Shown piece by piece: positions 28,687 to 37,159 of a DNA stretch of 64,000 bases (the stretch's first letter is position 1; the number at the start of each line of letters is the position of its first letter). The DNA comes from Glycomyces salinus (GTDB taxonomy: Bacteria > Actinomycetota > Actinomycetes > Mycobacteriales > Micromonosporaceae), in assembly GCF_016428645.1 (NCBI RefSeq), contig NZ_JAELXW010000010.1, forward strand, positions 100,346 through 164,345, read 5' to 3'. The notes beneath the pieces were generated by a model. The model worked only from the letters and a program-made list of their open reading frames with translations. It was not told the origin of the DNA and did not search any database. A program made the translations under genes and the position numbers.

Positions 28687-29448
28687 TCAGGCCTTCTTCG
28701 CTCGTACGGGCGTCTCGAGGAGGATCGCGCGGCCGATCCAGGCGAGCGCGGCGATGACGACGACCATCGCCGCCGCGGCCACCGGCGAGGACGCGTCGCC
28801 GGAGAGGCCGGTGAGCCACCGGAACCAGCCGGGCCCCCACGGATCGGCGCGGGTCAGGGCGAAGTCCAGGGAGAACACGACCGGGGCCACCGGGACGAGG
28901 ATGAGCCAGCCGCCGTCCCAGCGGTAGCACGCGGCCCCGATCAGGGCTCCGCCCGCGAAGAACAGCAGGTAGGACAGCGGGTAGGTGACGCCGTGGGTGA
29001 GGACGGCGCCGAGGGAGTCGAGCGCGAGGTCCCTGTCGCCGCGCTGGATGGCCTGGTTCCAGTCGAACAGGCCGTACCAGAGGTGCTCCAGGATGAAGCC
29101 AGCCAGGGCGAGTGCGCCGAGGATCAGCGACCACACCGGGCCGAACAGCCCCATCGAGGTGGCGAACTCGCGGCGTGTCAGGCCCTGGGCGAGTGCGTTG
29201 GGGAACATTGTGTAGAGGAACGTCCCGGCGACGATCGCGGAGAAGATCTTCCCCGAGTAGGCCGCGAACTCCCACGCGGAGACCTCGATCTCGGTCGAGC
29301 TGAACTGGAAGACGGCCGGCGGTGTCACCATCGCCAGGACGATGATGACGGCGAACCACCACTTGAAGTACTTGTGGGCCTCCCAGGCGACGCCGAATCC
29401 GATGGAATAGCGCCGGGTGGGGAGCTTGAGGTTGGTGTCGGCAGGCAT
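28687..29448 (-). CDS. ABC-2-like membrane protein (first permease)
   Basis: A 253-residue protein with about six membrane helices (first at residues ~34-54). The cytoplasmic segment NALAQGLTRREFATSMGLFG resembles the coupling helix of ABC-2 permeases and matches the segment in the next gene. It begins one base after the ATPase stop, in a GntR-ATPase-permease-permease operon of the YtrA-BCD type. Substrate is unknown; related operons respond to cell-envelope stress. Confidence 0.78.
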   Translation of the reverse strand: MPADTNLKLPTRRYSIGFGVAWEAHKYFKWWFAVIIVLAMVTPPAVFQFSSTEIEVSAWEFAAYSGKIFSAIVAGTFLYTMFPNALAQGLTRREFATSMGLFGPVWSLILGALALAGFILEHLWYGLFDWNQAIQRGDRDLALDSLGAVLTHGVTYPLSYLLFFAGGALIGAACYRWDGGWLILVPVAPVVFSLDFALTRADPWGPGWFRWLTGLSGDASSPVAAAAMVVVIAALAWIGRAILLETPVRAKKA

Positions 29449-29449
29449 G

Positions 29450-30328
29450 TCAGGCTCCGGTGCGGTCAGGCTCGGTGAGGTGGATGAACAGGTCTTGGAG
29501 GCCGACCGGTCCGAGCTCGATGCCGGAGGCGGCGGCCCGCTCGCGGCTCTGGGCGTCGAGCTCGGTGCCGACGGTGACGGACTTGGTGCCGCCCAGGCGC
29601 TGCTCGGCGAGGACCTCGAGCCCGGCGACGACCTCGTCGACGGCCCCGGCCGGGCCGGTCAGGGTCGCGCCGACGCCTTGGAGGGTCTCGATCGGTTCGT
29701 GCCGCAGGATGCCGCCGCGGTCGAGGATGACGACCTCTTCGAGGTAGTTGGCGACCTCGTCGATCAGGTGGGTCGACAGGATCACGGTGTGGGGCCGTTC
29801 GAGGTACTCGGCCAGGAGGGCCTTGTAGAAGCCGTCGCGGGTCGGCGCGTCCATGCCGAGGTGGACCTCGTCGTACATGGTCAGTTCGGCGCGGGCGGCC
29901 AGGCCGCAGATCGCGGCCAGGACCGAGCGCTTGCCGCGGGACAGGTCGCGGATCTTGCGGTCGAGCGGCAGTTCGAACTTCTCGGCCAGTTCGAGGGCGT
30001 AGTCGAGGTCGAAGTCGGGCCGGATCTCGCCGCTCTTCATCGCGGCCTCGACCTTGTCGGTGTCGTCGAAGTCGCCGCCTTCGCGGACGAGGGCGACGCG
30101 TGAGACGACTTCGGCGTTCTCCCAGACCGGTCGGCCGTCGACCAGCACTTCGCCGGCGGTGGGCCGGCGGAAGGCCGCGAGCAGGCTCAGCAGGGTGGTC
30201 TTGCCGGCGCCGTTGCGGCCGAGCAGACCGTAGATCTTGTCGGCCTCGAGGTCGAGGTCGACATCGGAGAGGGCTTCGGTGTCGCCGTATTTCAGCGTCA
30301 CGTCGCGCAGTGTGACGGAGAAGCTCAT
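29450..30328 (-). CDS. ABC transporter ATP-binding protein (YtrB-like)
   Basis: A 292-residue ATPase. Walker A is GLLGRNGAGKTTLLSL (residues ~34-49), the signature is the unusual LSRGKRS in place of LSGGQ, and Walker B is LTMYDEVHLGMDA, in which Val replaces the Pro after Glu; both changes are common in YtrB-type ATPases. The H-loop is in VILSTHLIDEVANYLEEV. Its start overlaps the GntR stop (ATGA). Confidence 0.88.
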   Translation of the reverse strand: MSFSVTLRDVTLKYGDTEALSDVDLDLEADKIYGLLGRNGAGKTTLLSLLAAFRRPTAGEVLVDGRPVWENAEVVSRVALVREGGDFDDTDKVEAAMKSGEIRPDFDLDYALELAEKFELPLDRKIRDLSRGKRSVLAAICGLAARAELTMYDEVHLGMDAPTRDGFYKALLAEYLERPHTVILSTHLIDEVANYLEEVVILDRGGILRHEPIETLQGVGATLTGPAGAVDEVVAGLEVLAEQRLGGTKSVTVGTELDAQSRERAAASGIELGPVGLQDLFIHLTEPDRTGA

Positions 30329-30690
30329 TTGAGGGCGCCTTCCTGTGCTCGGAGGTAGTCGATGATCTCGGGCAGGGAGATACCCGCCTGCCGGGCGTCG
30401 GCGATCAGGGGCTTGAGGACGTCTTCGAAGAATCGGGCGCGGAAGTCGCCGACCAGTTTGTCTCGAGCGTCCTCGGCGACGAACATGCCGACGCCGCGCT
30501 GCTTGTAGAGGACGCCCTCGTCGACCAGGTCCCTGAACGCCTTCTGCGCTGTGGCGGGGTTGATCTGGTAGAACGCCGCGTATTGGTTCGTCGACATGAT
30601 CTTCCCTCCCGGCTGGAGCGTCCCGCCCAGGATCTCGGCCTTGATCTGGTCGGCGATCTGCCGATAGATCGGCGTGCCGTCATCGAACAT
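30325..30690 (-). CDS. GntR-family regulator, YtrA type
   Basis: A 121-residue short regulator with an N-terminal winged helix (PIYRQIADQIKAEILGG...NPATAQKAFRDLVDEGV) and a short C-terminal dimer helix, the YtrA subfamily layout without a large effector domain. The ATG at 30690 is chosen because a perfect AAGGAGG precedes it; a start six codons upstream is possible. It leads the ABC operon and likely represses it through the inverted repeat just upstream. Confidence 0.88.
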   Translation of the reverse strand: MFDDGTPIYRQIADQIKAEILGGTLQPGGKIMSTNQYAAFYQINPATAQKAFRDLVDEGVLYKQRGVGMFVAEDARDKLVGDFRARFFEDVLKPLIADARQAGISLPEIIDYLRAQEGALK

Positions 30691-30701
30691 CTCGCCTCCT
30701 T

Positions 30702-30780
30702 GGTTCATTGGTTCAGAGGTTCATTACTTGACTAATGAACCATAGCACAGAGTCGTCACGATTCGTCAACCTCAGAACTT
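30702..30780 (-). promoter_or_regulatory. Promoter and operator of the GntR-ABC operon
   Basis: TTCATTA-cttgac-TAATGAA (30721-30740) is a perfect 7-bp inverted repeat. A further GGTTCATT at 30702-30709 forms a second, wider repeat with AATGAACC at 30735-30742. On the minus strand a TTGACG (30768 downward) and TATGGT (30748-30743) pair are -35/-10 candidates with a long 19-base spacer, so the operator covers the start of transcription and lies just ahead of the ribosome-binding site. This fits autorepression by the GntR protein. Confidence 0.6.
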
Positions 30781-30797
30781 GGAGGGAACCTCGGTCG

Positions 30798-32207
30798 CTA
30801 AGCGCCGAGGCGGGGCATGGTTCGGCCGCCGGTGTGAATGAAGCCGGGGCGGCCGTCGCCGTCGAGGTCGAGGAACTCCGAGTGTCCGTTCACGGTGCCG
30901 TCGGCGGATACCGAGGCGAACACCTCGCCTTCGACACGGCGGAGTTCGGACGTGGACGGCTCGACTGACACGCCCTGCCGCTCGATCATGGCGGCGCCGT
31001 CGCCTCGCATCGAGAAGGTCGACTCCAACCTGCCGTCGTCTGTCACCGACACCTCGAGCCGCTGATTGTGGGTGCCGTAGACACCGGCATACGCTTCGAG
31101 ATCCCCGACCGGTTCGGTCCGATCCGGAAGCGGTCGGTCCGGGTCCGGCTCAAGGTTCGCGGCTTGGTCGATCCAGGGATGGATCAGTTCGCGCAGGAGG
31201 CCCATGAAGTCCCCGCCGTTGGTCAGCACGGCGACGGCCGTGCGGTGCTCGGGAACCAGCACAAGGATCGCGGCGATCCCGAGCGTGTCACCGCCATGAA
31301 GGGCCACCGCGCCTTCGTGGTTGAGGGCCCAGGCCAGCCCGACCTCATTAGGTCGGTGCGGCGAAGCGGGAAACGCAACCTGTCCCGTGCGCATCTGCTT
31401 GGCGGCGGCCTCCGACAGCACCCGCTTCCCGCCGGGCCCAAGGCCGTCCGACAGATGCATGCGCGCGAAGTCGAGCAGCGCCCGCGCCGACATCGCCAAT
31501 TGGTTCCCCGCCGCCGGATTCGACTCCGGCATGGTCGCCCATCGAGGCGTGGGGCGCAGGCCTCGGTCGCCGTAGGCCGCGTGGCCGATGGCAGCGTCAA
31601 AGCTCAGCGCTTCCTCGGCGTTGAAGGCGATCTCCTCGATTCCCAGCGGCTCGGCCAGGTGCCGGCGCAGCGCCGAAGCGAAGGGCATGCCGCGTTCGAC
31701 TTCGATCAGTCGGCCCAGGACGGCCATACCCGCGCTGCAGTACGAGTAGTGCTTGCCCGGATCCAGGTGCTGAGGGGCCTGCGAGACCAGGTCCTCGACC
31801 AGGCGCCGCAGTGCGTCGTCCCCCGCGGTGGTCGACTTCCAGATGTCGCCTTCGAAACCGCCGGTGTGGGTCAGCAGATGGCGGATCGTGATCGTCGCGC
31901 TCGCCTCGGGATCGGCGGTGCGGAACTGCGGCAAGTGGGTCCGGACCGGATCGTCGAGATCCACAAGCCCCTCGTCGACCAGCTGCATGACCAGCGTCGC
32001 CGTCCAGACCTTGGTGATCGATTGGATCTGGAACACCGAATCCGGCCTCACCGCGGTCCCGGTCCGCCGGTTCAGCACACCGGCCGCGAACTCGGCGGTC
32101 TCGTCGCCGACCGCGACCGCCACGGAGACACCGGGGATGTCATGTTTAAGGACGAGTCGGGCCAGGTCGGCTTGAAGGTCGCTGCGCACCTGCGCGATCG
32201 AGAGCAT
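30798..32207 (-). CDS. Class C beta-lactamase-like serine hydrolase
   Basis: A 469-residue serine hydrolase of the beta-lactamase/DD-peptidase fold. The nucleophile motif is Ser63-Ile-Thr-Lys66 in FQIQSITKV, the second motif is YCS in HYSYCSAGM and the third is HGG in ALHGGDTLG. Residues ~370-469 form an extra C-terminal domain (AYAGVYGTHNQRLEVSV...). There is no signal peptide, so it appears cytoplasmic. It begins 11 bases after the response regulator stop and may be cotranscribed with the two-component genes. Substrate is unknown; true lactam hydrolysis is not implied. Confidence 0.85.
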   Translation of the reverse strand: MLSIAQVRSDLQADLARLVLKHDIPGVSVAVAVGDETAEFAAGVLNRRTGTAVRPDSVFQIQSITKVWTATLVMQLVDEGLVDLDDPVRTHLPQFRTADPEASATITIRHLLTHTGGFEGDIWKSTTAGDDALRRLVEDLVSQAPQHLDPGKHYSYCSAGMAVLGRLIEVERGMPFASALRRHLAEPLGIEEIAFNAEEALSFDAAIGHAAYGDRGLRPTPRWATMPESNPAAGNQLAMSARALLDFARMHLSDGLGPGGKRVLSEAAAKQMRTGQVAFPASPHRPNEVGLAWALNHEGAVALHGGDTLGIAAILVLVPEHRTAVAVLTNGGDFMGLLRELIHPWIDQAANLEPDPDRPLPDRTEPVGDLEAYAGVYGTHNQRLEVSVTDDGRLESTFSMRGDGAAMIERQGVSVEPSTSELRRVEGEVFASVSADGTVNGHSEFLDLDGDGRPGFIHTGGRTMPRLGA

Positions 32208-32218
32208 AATTCGCGACG

Positions 32219-32860
32219 CTACACCAGGCCGGCCTCGTAGGCAGCGATGACCGCCTGGGTGCGGTCGCGGACGCCCAACTTGGTGTAGACGCTGCTCAGG
32301 TGAGTCTTGACGGTCTCGCGGCCGAGGAAGATCTCGGCGGCGATCTCGGCGTTCGACAGGCCCTTGGCCGCCAGCACCAGGACTTCGCGCTCGCGGGAGC
32401 TGAGCTCGTCGATGCCCCGCGGGGTCTTGGAAGAGCGCGCCGCGTCGGCCAGCCTCCTGATCGCCTCGGGAAACAGCAGGGCGTCGGTGCGGGCCACCAG
32501 GCGGACGGCGCTGAGCAGGTCCTCGACCTGGGTGCGCTTGAGCAGGAAGCCGTCGGCGCCGGCCCGGAGCGCCTGCCAGACGTAGTCGTCGTTGTCGAAG
32601 GTGGTCACCACCAGGATCTTCGGCGGCGAGGCGAGCTCGTTGACGATCCGCTCGGTGGCCTCGATGCCGTCGACTTTGGGCATGCGGACGTCCATCAGGA
32701 GCACGTCGGCCCGGCCCGCGCGGGCGATGTTGAGCGCGTCGACGCCGTCGGCGCCCTGGGCCGAGACCTCCAGGTCGGGTTCGGCCCCGATGATGGCGGC
32801 GAATCCGGTGCGGATCAGCTCCTCGTCATCGATCAGTGCTATGCGCAGCGGCGCCGTCAT
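32219..32860 (-). CDS. NarL/LuxR-family response regulator
   Basis: A 213-residue response regulator. The receiver has the acidic pair Asp11-Asp12, phospho-acceptor Asp57 in LLMDVRMPKVDG and Lys in FLLKRTQ; the C-terminal LuxR-type helix-turn-helix is in SSREREVLVLAAKGLSNAEIA and GRETVKTHLSSVYTKLGVRD (read as two parts). Its start overlaps the histidine kinase gene by 35 bases, so they form one system. The target is unknown, though the adjoining serine hydrolase is an obvious candidate. Confidence 0.93.
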   Translation of the reverse strand: MTAPLRIALIDDEELIRTGFAAIIGAEPDLEVSAQGADGVDALNIARAGRADVLLMDVRMPKVDGIEATERIVNELASPPKILVVTTFDNDDYVWQALRAGADGFLLKRTQVEDLLSAVRLVARTDALLFPEAIRRLADAARSSKTPRGIDELSSREREVLVLAAKGLSNAEIAAEIFLGRETVKTHLSSVYTKLGVRDRTQAVIAAYEAGLV

Positions 32861-34082
32861 CGGTGGGCCTCTCTGTGGTGCCGTCGGTGGTCTCTTCGAG
32901 CGGGATGGTCGCGCGCACGATCCACCGGTCGCCTTCGCGTCCGGCCTCGACGGTGCCGCCCAGCACCGCGGCCCGCTCCCGCATGCCGATCAGGCCGCGG
33001 CCGCCGCGGCTCGACCGGCCCGAACGCGAGGCCGGGCTGTCGACGGTGATGCGGGCCAGGTCCTCGGCGATGTCGACGGTGATGGTCGCACAGGGCCGGT
33101 CGGCGTGGCGCAGCACGTTGGTGAGGGCCTCTTGCACGATCCGGTAGGACTCCCGGGAGGGCAGGCCGCGAACGGCCGCGAGGCCGCCGTCTACGCGCAG
33201 TTCGGCCTCGACGCCGCTCTCGACCGCCAGGGCCTCCAGGTCGTCCAGGCCCGGCTGCGGGGCGCGACCGGGTTCGCGGTCCTCCCGCAGCGCGCCGATG
33301 ACGGTGTCGAGCTCGGACAGGGCGCTGCGGGCGGTGTCGCCGACGGCGGCCATGGCCTGGGCGGCGAAGCGCGGATCGGACTCGACCACGCGGGAGGCGG
33401 CCTCGGACTGGACGACCACCACCGACAGTGCGTGGCCGACCGAGTCGTGCAGCTCGCGGGCGATCCGGTTGCGCGCCGCCAGCCGGGCCGTCTCGGCGCG
33501 GGAGGCCACGAGCCGGTCCTCGGCGCTGGGTCCGAGCAGGCGCGGCGCGAGCCGCCGCATGCCCCGGCAGGTCCCGACGATCGCCCACACGACCACGAGC
33601 AGGATCGCCGGGCCGATCAGGAGCCCCCACTGGACCGGCCAGGACTCGGGCAGCATGTTGCCCGAGTCGGATCCGATCACGCCGGCGACCATGAGGTAGA
33701 CGACGAACGGGATCATCGAGAGCGTCAGGCCGCTGAGCACGCCGCCGACGGCCACATGCACGGTGAACCAGGTGCCGGTGCGCCAGCGGGCGTTCCAGGA
33801 GCCGTCCTCGGCGGGCGATTCGAAGTCGGCGCCCAGGAGCCGCCGGGCCGCGGTCCGCTCGACCTCCAGGTCGGGCAGCAGCAGCGAGGAGACCGCCACC
33901 AGCGGCAGGACTCCGAGGAAGACCAGCGGGTGGGTGACGCCGGTGAGACCGTCGCTCGGCTGGAACGAGTTGTAGACCAGCCCGCCCAGCATCATGTAGG
34001 GCATGAGCAGCGCGCCGCCGAGGATCACCCATATCCACCCGCGGTAGGTGGCGGGGGTCCAGAGCGGGGCGAGCAGTCGCAT
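32826..34082 (-). CDS. Sensor histidine kinase (HisKA_3 type)
   Basis: A 418-residue NarX/DesK-type kinase. The first ~190 residues hold four or more membrane helices in two pairs with little extracytoplasmic sequence, suggesting an intramembrane sensor. The phosphorylated residue is His212 in ARELHDSVGHAL. The ATPase domain ends with RGGRGLIGMRERAAVLGG (G box). The ATG at 34082 begins the membrane region; a start 11 codons upstream adds nothing recognisable. It overlaps the regulator gene. Confidence 0.9.
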   Translation of the reverse strand: MRLLAPLWTPATYRGWIWVILGGALLMPYMMLGGLVYNSFQPSDGLTGVTHPLVFLGVLPLVAVSSLLLPDLEVERTAARRLLGADFESPAEDGSWNARWRTGTWFTVHVAVGGVLSGLTLSMIPFVVYLMVAGVIGSDSGNMLPESWPVQWGLLIGPAILLVVVWAIVGTCRGMRRLAPRLLGPSAEDRLVASRAETARLAARNRIARELHDSVGHALSVVVVQSEAASRVVESDPRFAAQAMAAVGDTARSALSELDTVIGALREDREPGRAPQPGLDDLEALAVESGVEAELRVDGGLAAVRGLPSRESYRIVQEALTNVLRHADRPCATITVDIAEDLARITVDSPASRSGRSSRGGRGLIGMRERAAVLGGTVEAGREGDRWIVRATIPLEETTDGTTERPTDDGAAAHSTDR

Positions 34083-34155
34083 GCGGCCATTCTGCCAGCG
34101 CGGACGGACCGCCACTCTCCCTCCGGAGGGCCGGGGCGCTCCCCCGAAAGGGGGA

Positions 34156-34632
34156 TCAGGCGCCCTCGTATGCCTCGCGCATGGTCTGGACGTCGATCTT
34201 CTTCATCTTGTACATGGCCTGGATCGCCCGGACGGCGGCTTCCTTGTCGGGGCCGCCCACGTACCGGTAGGCCTCGGTCGGCCAGATCTGCCAGTTGACG
34301 CCCCACTTGTCGGAGACCCAGCCGCACTCGATCTCCTTGCCGCCGCCGGACAGGAACGCATCCCACAGGCGGTCGACCTCTTCCTGGCTCTCGCAGTTGA
34401 CCAGCAGCGACATCGCGTGGTCGTGCTTGGCCGAGTCGTCGCCGTTGATGGCGGTGAACGACTGCCCGAACAGCTCGAAGTCCACCACCATCGCCGCGCC
34501 CGGGGTGCCGTGGGCGTCTTCGACGTAGGGAATGGTGCCGGTGACCTTCGCGTTCGCGAACAGGGAGCAGTAGAAATCGACGGCCTCTTCGGCATCGCCG
34601 TCGAACCAGATGTTGGTGACGATCTTCTGCAT
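34156..34632 (-). CDS. PhnB-like VOC-fold protein
   Basis: A 158-residue protein of the PhnB/3-demethylubiquinone-9 methyltransferase-like VOC family. Visible marks are MQKIVTNIWFDGDAEEAVDFY, the GTPGAAMVVDFELFGQSFTAING strand pair (read in two parts) and the late SDKWGVNWQIWP. These proteins are single-domain glyoxalase-fold proteins of uncertain function; despite the family name they are not methyltransferases. The ATG at 34632 follows GAGAGGCGAGG. It stands alone. Confidence 0.82.
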   Translation of the reverse strand: MQKIVTNIWFDGDAEEAVDFYCSLFANAKVTGTIPYVEDAHGTPGAAMVVDFELFGQSFTAINGDDSAKHDHAMSLLVNCESQEEVDRLWDAFLSGGGKEIECGWVSDKWGVNWQIWPTEAYRYVGGPDKEAAVRAIQAMYKMKKIDVQTMREAYEGA

Positions 34633-34702
34633 GACCTCGCCTCTCAGTGCGGGTTGGGGACCTTCTGATTGCACCAGTTGAGACGAGGGGCCGCGCCGGA
34701 AT

Positions 34703-35458
34703 TCATCGCTCGGCGGCCGGGACCTCGCGGCCGCGGCGACGCAGGAGTTCGGCGAAGCGGAAGGCGTTGCGGATGGCCGCGCCGCCGTGGTCGTTGTTGA
34801 AGTAGACGTAGCAGTCGGCGCGTTTCGGCAGCCGGTCGTCGAGCCGGCCGCACCAGGTGTTCAGCGCCCGGTCTCCGTATTGGGTGGCGGGTTCGGCGGT
34901 GCCCTCGTGGAGGCGCAGGTAGCCCCAGGAGGCGGTGCGCCACGGCGGCGTCTGCTCGCGGCTGCGGGTGTCGGCCCAGCACAGGGCCGCGTCGTGGTCG
35001 GACAGGACGGAGCGGACTTCGTCGGTCCACCAGGACTCGTGCCGAGCCTCGACGGCGACGCGCGCACGTTCCGGGAAGCGGTCGAGGCAGGCCGACAGGA
35101 GGTCGGGGTCGGCCTTGAGGTTCGGCGGGAGCTGGAGCAGGATCGGCCCGAGGCGGTCGACGAGCCCGTCGACGGCGCCCATGAGGCGTTGTACCGGTTC
35201 TTCGGGGTCCTTGAGGCGTTTGATGTGGGTGAGGAACCGGCTGGCCTTGACGGCCATCGAGAATCCTTCGGGCACCTCGGAGCGCCAGGAAGTGAATGTC
35301 TTCGGTTTCGGGAGGCGGTAGAAGGTCCCGTTGTTCTCGACGGTGGCGAACCGGGAGGAGTAATGCTCCAGCCAGCGCCGTTGGGCGAGGCGCTCTGGAT
35401 AGAGGACGCCTCGCCAATCCTTGTACTGCCAGCCGGAGGTCCCCACGAACACGGTCAT
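34703..35458 (-). CDS. DUF72 family protein
   Basis: A 251-residue TIM-barrel-like DUF72 (YecE) protein. Family marks are VGTSGWQYKDWRGVLYP near the start, FATVENNGTFYRLP, the FLTHIKRLKDP segment, GPILLQLPPNLKADP and the C-terminal YVYFNNDHGGAAIRNA. The family is common in bacteria and its reaction is unknown. The ATG at 35458 is the only start consistent with the conserved N-terminus. Confidence 0.88.
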   Translation of the reverse strand: MTVFVGTSGWQYKDWRGVLYPERLAQRRWLEHYSSRFATVENNGTFYRLPKPKTFTSWRSEVPEGFSMAVKASRFLTHIKRLKDPEEPVQRLMGAVDGLVDRLGPILLQLPPNLKADPDLLSACLDRFPERARVAVEARHESWWTDEVRSVLSDHDAALCWADTRSREQTPPWRTASWGYLRLHEGTAEPATQYGDRALNTWCGRLDDRLPKRADCYVYFNNDHGGAAIRNAFRFAELLRRRGREVPAAER

Positions 35459-35520
35459 GGTGTGGGGGTTTCCAGCAGGCCGGACTTCATGCCCGGAAGA
35501 GCCGGAAAGGGTGGAACGGG

Positions 35521-35760
35521 CTAATCGGTGAAGTCGAACTCGTTGTCCCTGGCTCCGGCGAGGAACGCATCCCATTCGGCGCGGGTGTAGACGATCACGG
35601 AGGTGTCGGGGTGCTGAGAGTGACGGAGAGCGACCCGACCAGAGCCGTCGGACAGAGGACCGACCTCGACGCATTGACCGCCGTTGCTAGAGCTACGGGT
35701 GCTCTTCTGCCATTGGATACCGGCCAGTTCCTCGGGGGTGAGGTGCTGATCAGTGGCCAT
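35521..35760 (-). CDS. DUF397 protein (copy 1)
   Basis: A 79-residue DUF397 protein. The conserved core is WQKSTRSSSNGGQCVEVGPL followed by VALRHSQHPDTSVIVYTRAEWDAFLAG. DUF397 proteins occur next to XRE/DUF5753 regulators in filamentous actinomycetes and are thought to act as their small partners in WhiJ-type switches. It is nearly a duplicate of the next copy: both are 79 residues and share PLSDGSGRVA and TRAEW.AFLAGA. Confidence 0.88.
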   Translation of the reverse strand: MATDQHLTPEELAGIQWQKSTRSSSNGGQCVEVGPLSDGSGRVALRHSQHPDTSVIVYTRAEWDAFLAGARDNEFDFTD

Positions 35761-35816
35761 GAACCGCTCCCTTGCTGGTGCCTGTGGTTGGGTTTTGTCC
35801 GTGCTGCGCTCTTGAT

Positions 35817-36056
35817 TCACTGAGTGAAGTCGAACTCGCCGTCCTTGGCTCCGGCCAGGAACGCTTCCCACTCAGCGCGGGTGTAGACAACCGTCGCACC
35901 CTCCGGGTGATGGGAGTGGCGCACCGCAACCCGGCCCGAGCCATCCGACAGCGGCCCAGCCTCCACGCACTGACCGCCGTTGTCAGAGCTGCGGGAACTG
36001 ATGTGCCAGCGGGTTCCAGCTAGCTCCTCCTGTGAGAGCCGCTGTTCGGTGCTCAT
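35817..36056 (-). CDS. DUF397 protein (copy 2)
   Basis: A 79-residue DUF397 protein (WHISSRSSDNGGQCVEAGPL and VVYTRAEWEAFLAGAKDGEF). Its ATG overlaps the stop of the XRE regulator gene (ATGA), so it is translationally coupled to it. It lies 56 bases upstream of copy 1 in the same operon and the two arose by tandem duplication. Confidence 0.9.
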   Translation of the reverse strand: MSTEQRLSQEELAGTRWHISSRSSDNGGQCVEAGPLSDGSGRVAVRHSHHPEGATVVYTRAEWEAFLAGAKDGEFDFTQ

Positions 36057-36913
36057 TGAATCTCCTTCAGTCGGTCAGCAATCAACTGCCTTGAATCTTC
36101 CGGGCTGAGAGCCCCTTCAATCAGATCATTCCACACCTCGCTGTAACGCTGAACGGTTGGTGCCTCGATGAACAGCGGACCTGCGAGCGTGTCTACGTAG
36201 GCGACCTGAGGGTAGGGCTCCGGCATCTCGAACAGCGTGAAGCTGCCCTGATGGCCGGTGTGCGGTGCATGTTCAATCGGCATGATGCGGATTTCTATGT
36301 TCTCTCGCTGCCCCGCCTCCAACAGGTGACTGAGCTGGTCCTCCCAGACCTTGCGCCCACCGACCGGACGGCCGATCACGTACTCCTCAAGGATCACGAC
36401 GAAGGAGGTCGGATTGTCATCGTTCAAGATCCGCTGGCGGTCCATACGGAGGGCGATCCACCGGGCGATCTGGTCGTCATCGGCCTTGCGCTCTTCGATG
36501 TTGCGGATCAGCGCTTCGGCACTCGCACGCGTCTGGAGCAAGCCATGCACAACCATGTTCTGGTAGGCACAGATCCGATCAGCCCGACTTTCAAGCCAGG
36601 GCAAGTTGATGAAGTCCTTGCCTAGGTCTTCACGGTGCTCATCCCACCAGTTCTTGCGCCAATGCTCATCACAGAGCTGGAGAAGTCCGTCACGAGTTTT
36701 CTCGTCTGAGACACCATAGAGAGACAGAAGGGCGAGGAGGTCGACACGCCGAAGCGGGAATTCTCCGGTTTCGTAGCGGCCTATGGTACTGCCGTCCCGC
36801 TGAATGTATTCGCCCGCGTACTTCTGGGACATGCCTTTGGACTTCCGCAGGTCGCGGATCTTCTCTCCGAGCCACTGGGAACGAAGGCTCGGCTCAGGTC
36901 CGAGGTTCGGCAT
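36053..36913 (-). CDS. XRE-family regulator with DUF5753 domain
   Basis: A 286-residue regulator with an N-terminal Cro/C1-type helix-turn-helix (residues ~14-70, KIRDLRKSKGMSQKYAGEYI and GSTIGRYETGE) and a DUF5753 domain (~95-280, with ICAYQNMVVHGLLQTRASAEAL and RIMPIEHAPHTGHQGSFTLF). This is the architecture of WhiJ-like regulators of development and antibiotic production in Streptomyces. It is coupled to two DUF397 genes and divergent from two unknown small genes. Codon use is less GC-biased than in housekeeping genes nearby, suggesting transfer. Confidence 0.9.
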   Translation of the reverse strand: MPNLGPEPSLRSQWLGEKIRDLRKSKGMSQKYAGEYIQRDGSTIGRYETGEFPLRRVDLLALLSLYGVSDEKTRDGLLQLCDEHWRKNWWDEHREDLGKDFINLPWLESRADRICAYQNMVVHGLLQTRASAEALIRNIEERKADDDQIARWIALRMDRQRILNDDNPTSFVVILEEYVIGRPVGGRKVWEDQLSHLLEAGQRENIEIRIMPIEHAPHTGHQGSFTLFEMPEPYPQVAYVDTLAGPLFIEAPTVQRYSEVWNDLIEGALSPEDSRQLIADRLKEIQ

Positions 36914-37159
36914 GGGTGCGCTCCTGCTCTTGTCGGGTTCTCGACAGAAGATTTTTGCCTTTGAGCCTAACGCATATTTGCGTCAAGCTGAAATATATGC
37001 CATGATACCAATCAAGCACGAGATACGCGTCACGGGATTCTGGGGAACAGAGTTCGTGGAATGGGATATTTCGTGCCCTCCACAGAAACCGACCGGGGCG
37101 GGTGCCAGCTACCAACTTTCGCTCCCGCCCCGGTCCTTAGACATCGGAGGTAGACCACC
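36914..37159. promoter_or_regulatory. Divergent AT-rich promoter region, XRE / small genes
   Basis: This 246-base region separates the XRE operon from the plus-strand small genes and is clearly AT-richer than its surroundings. A palindrome ACGCA-TATT-TGCGT (36970-36983) is the best operator candidate. It overlaps a longer imperfect repeat GCATATTT...AAATATATGC (36972-37000). Both face the XRE start 57 bases away. A GGAGG lies 11 bases before the plus-strand gene. Confidence 0.5.

Noticed and set aside
35521..36056. Tandem DUF397 region considered as a repeat array
   Set aside because: Only two copies, each an intact gene with its own start; it is a gene duplication, not a repeat array or CRISPR.
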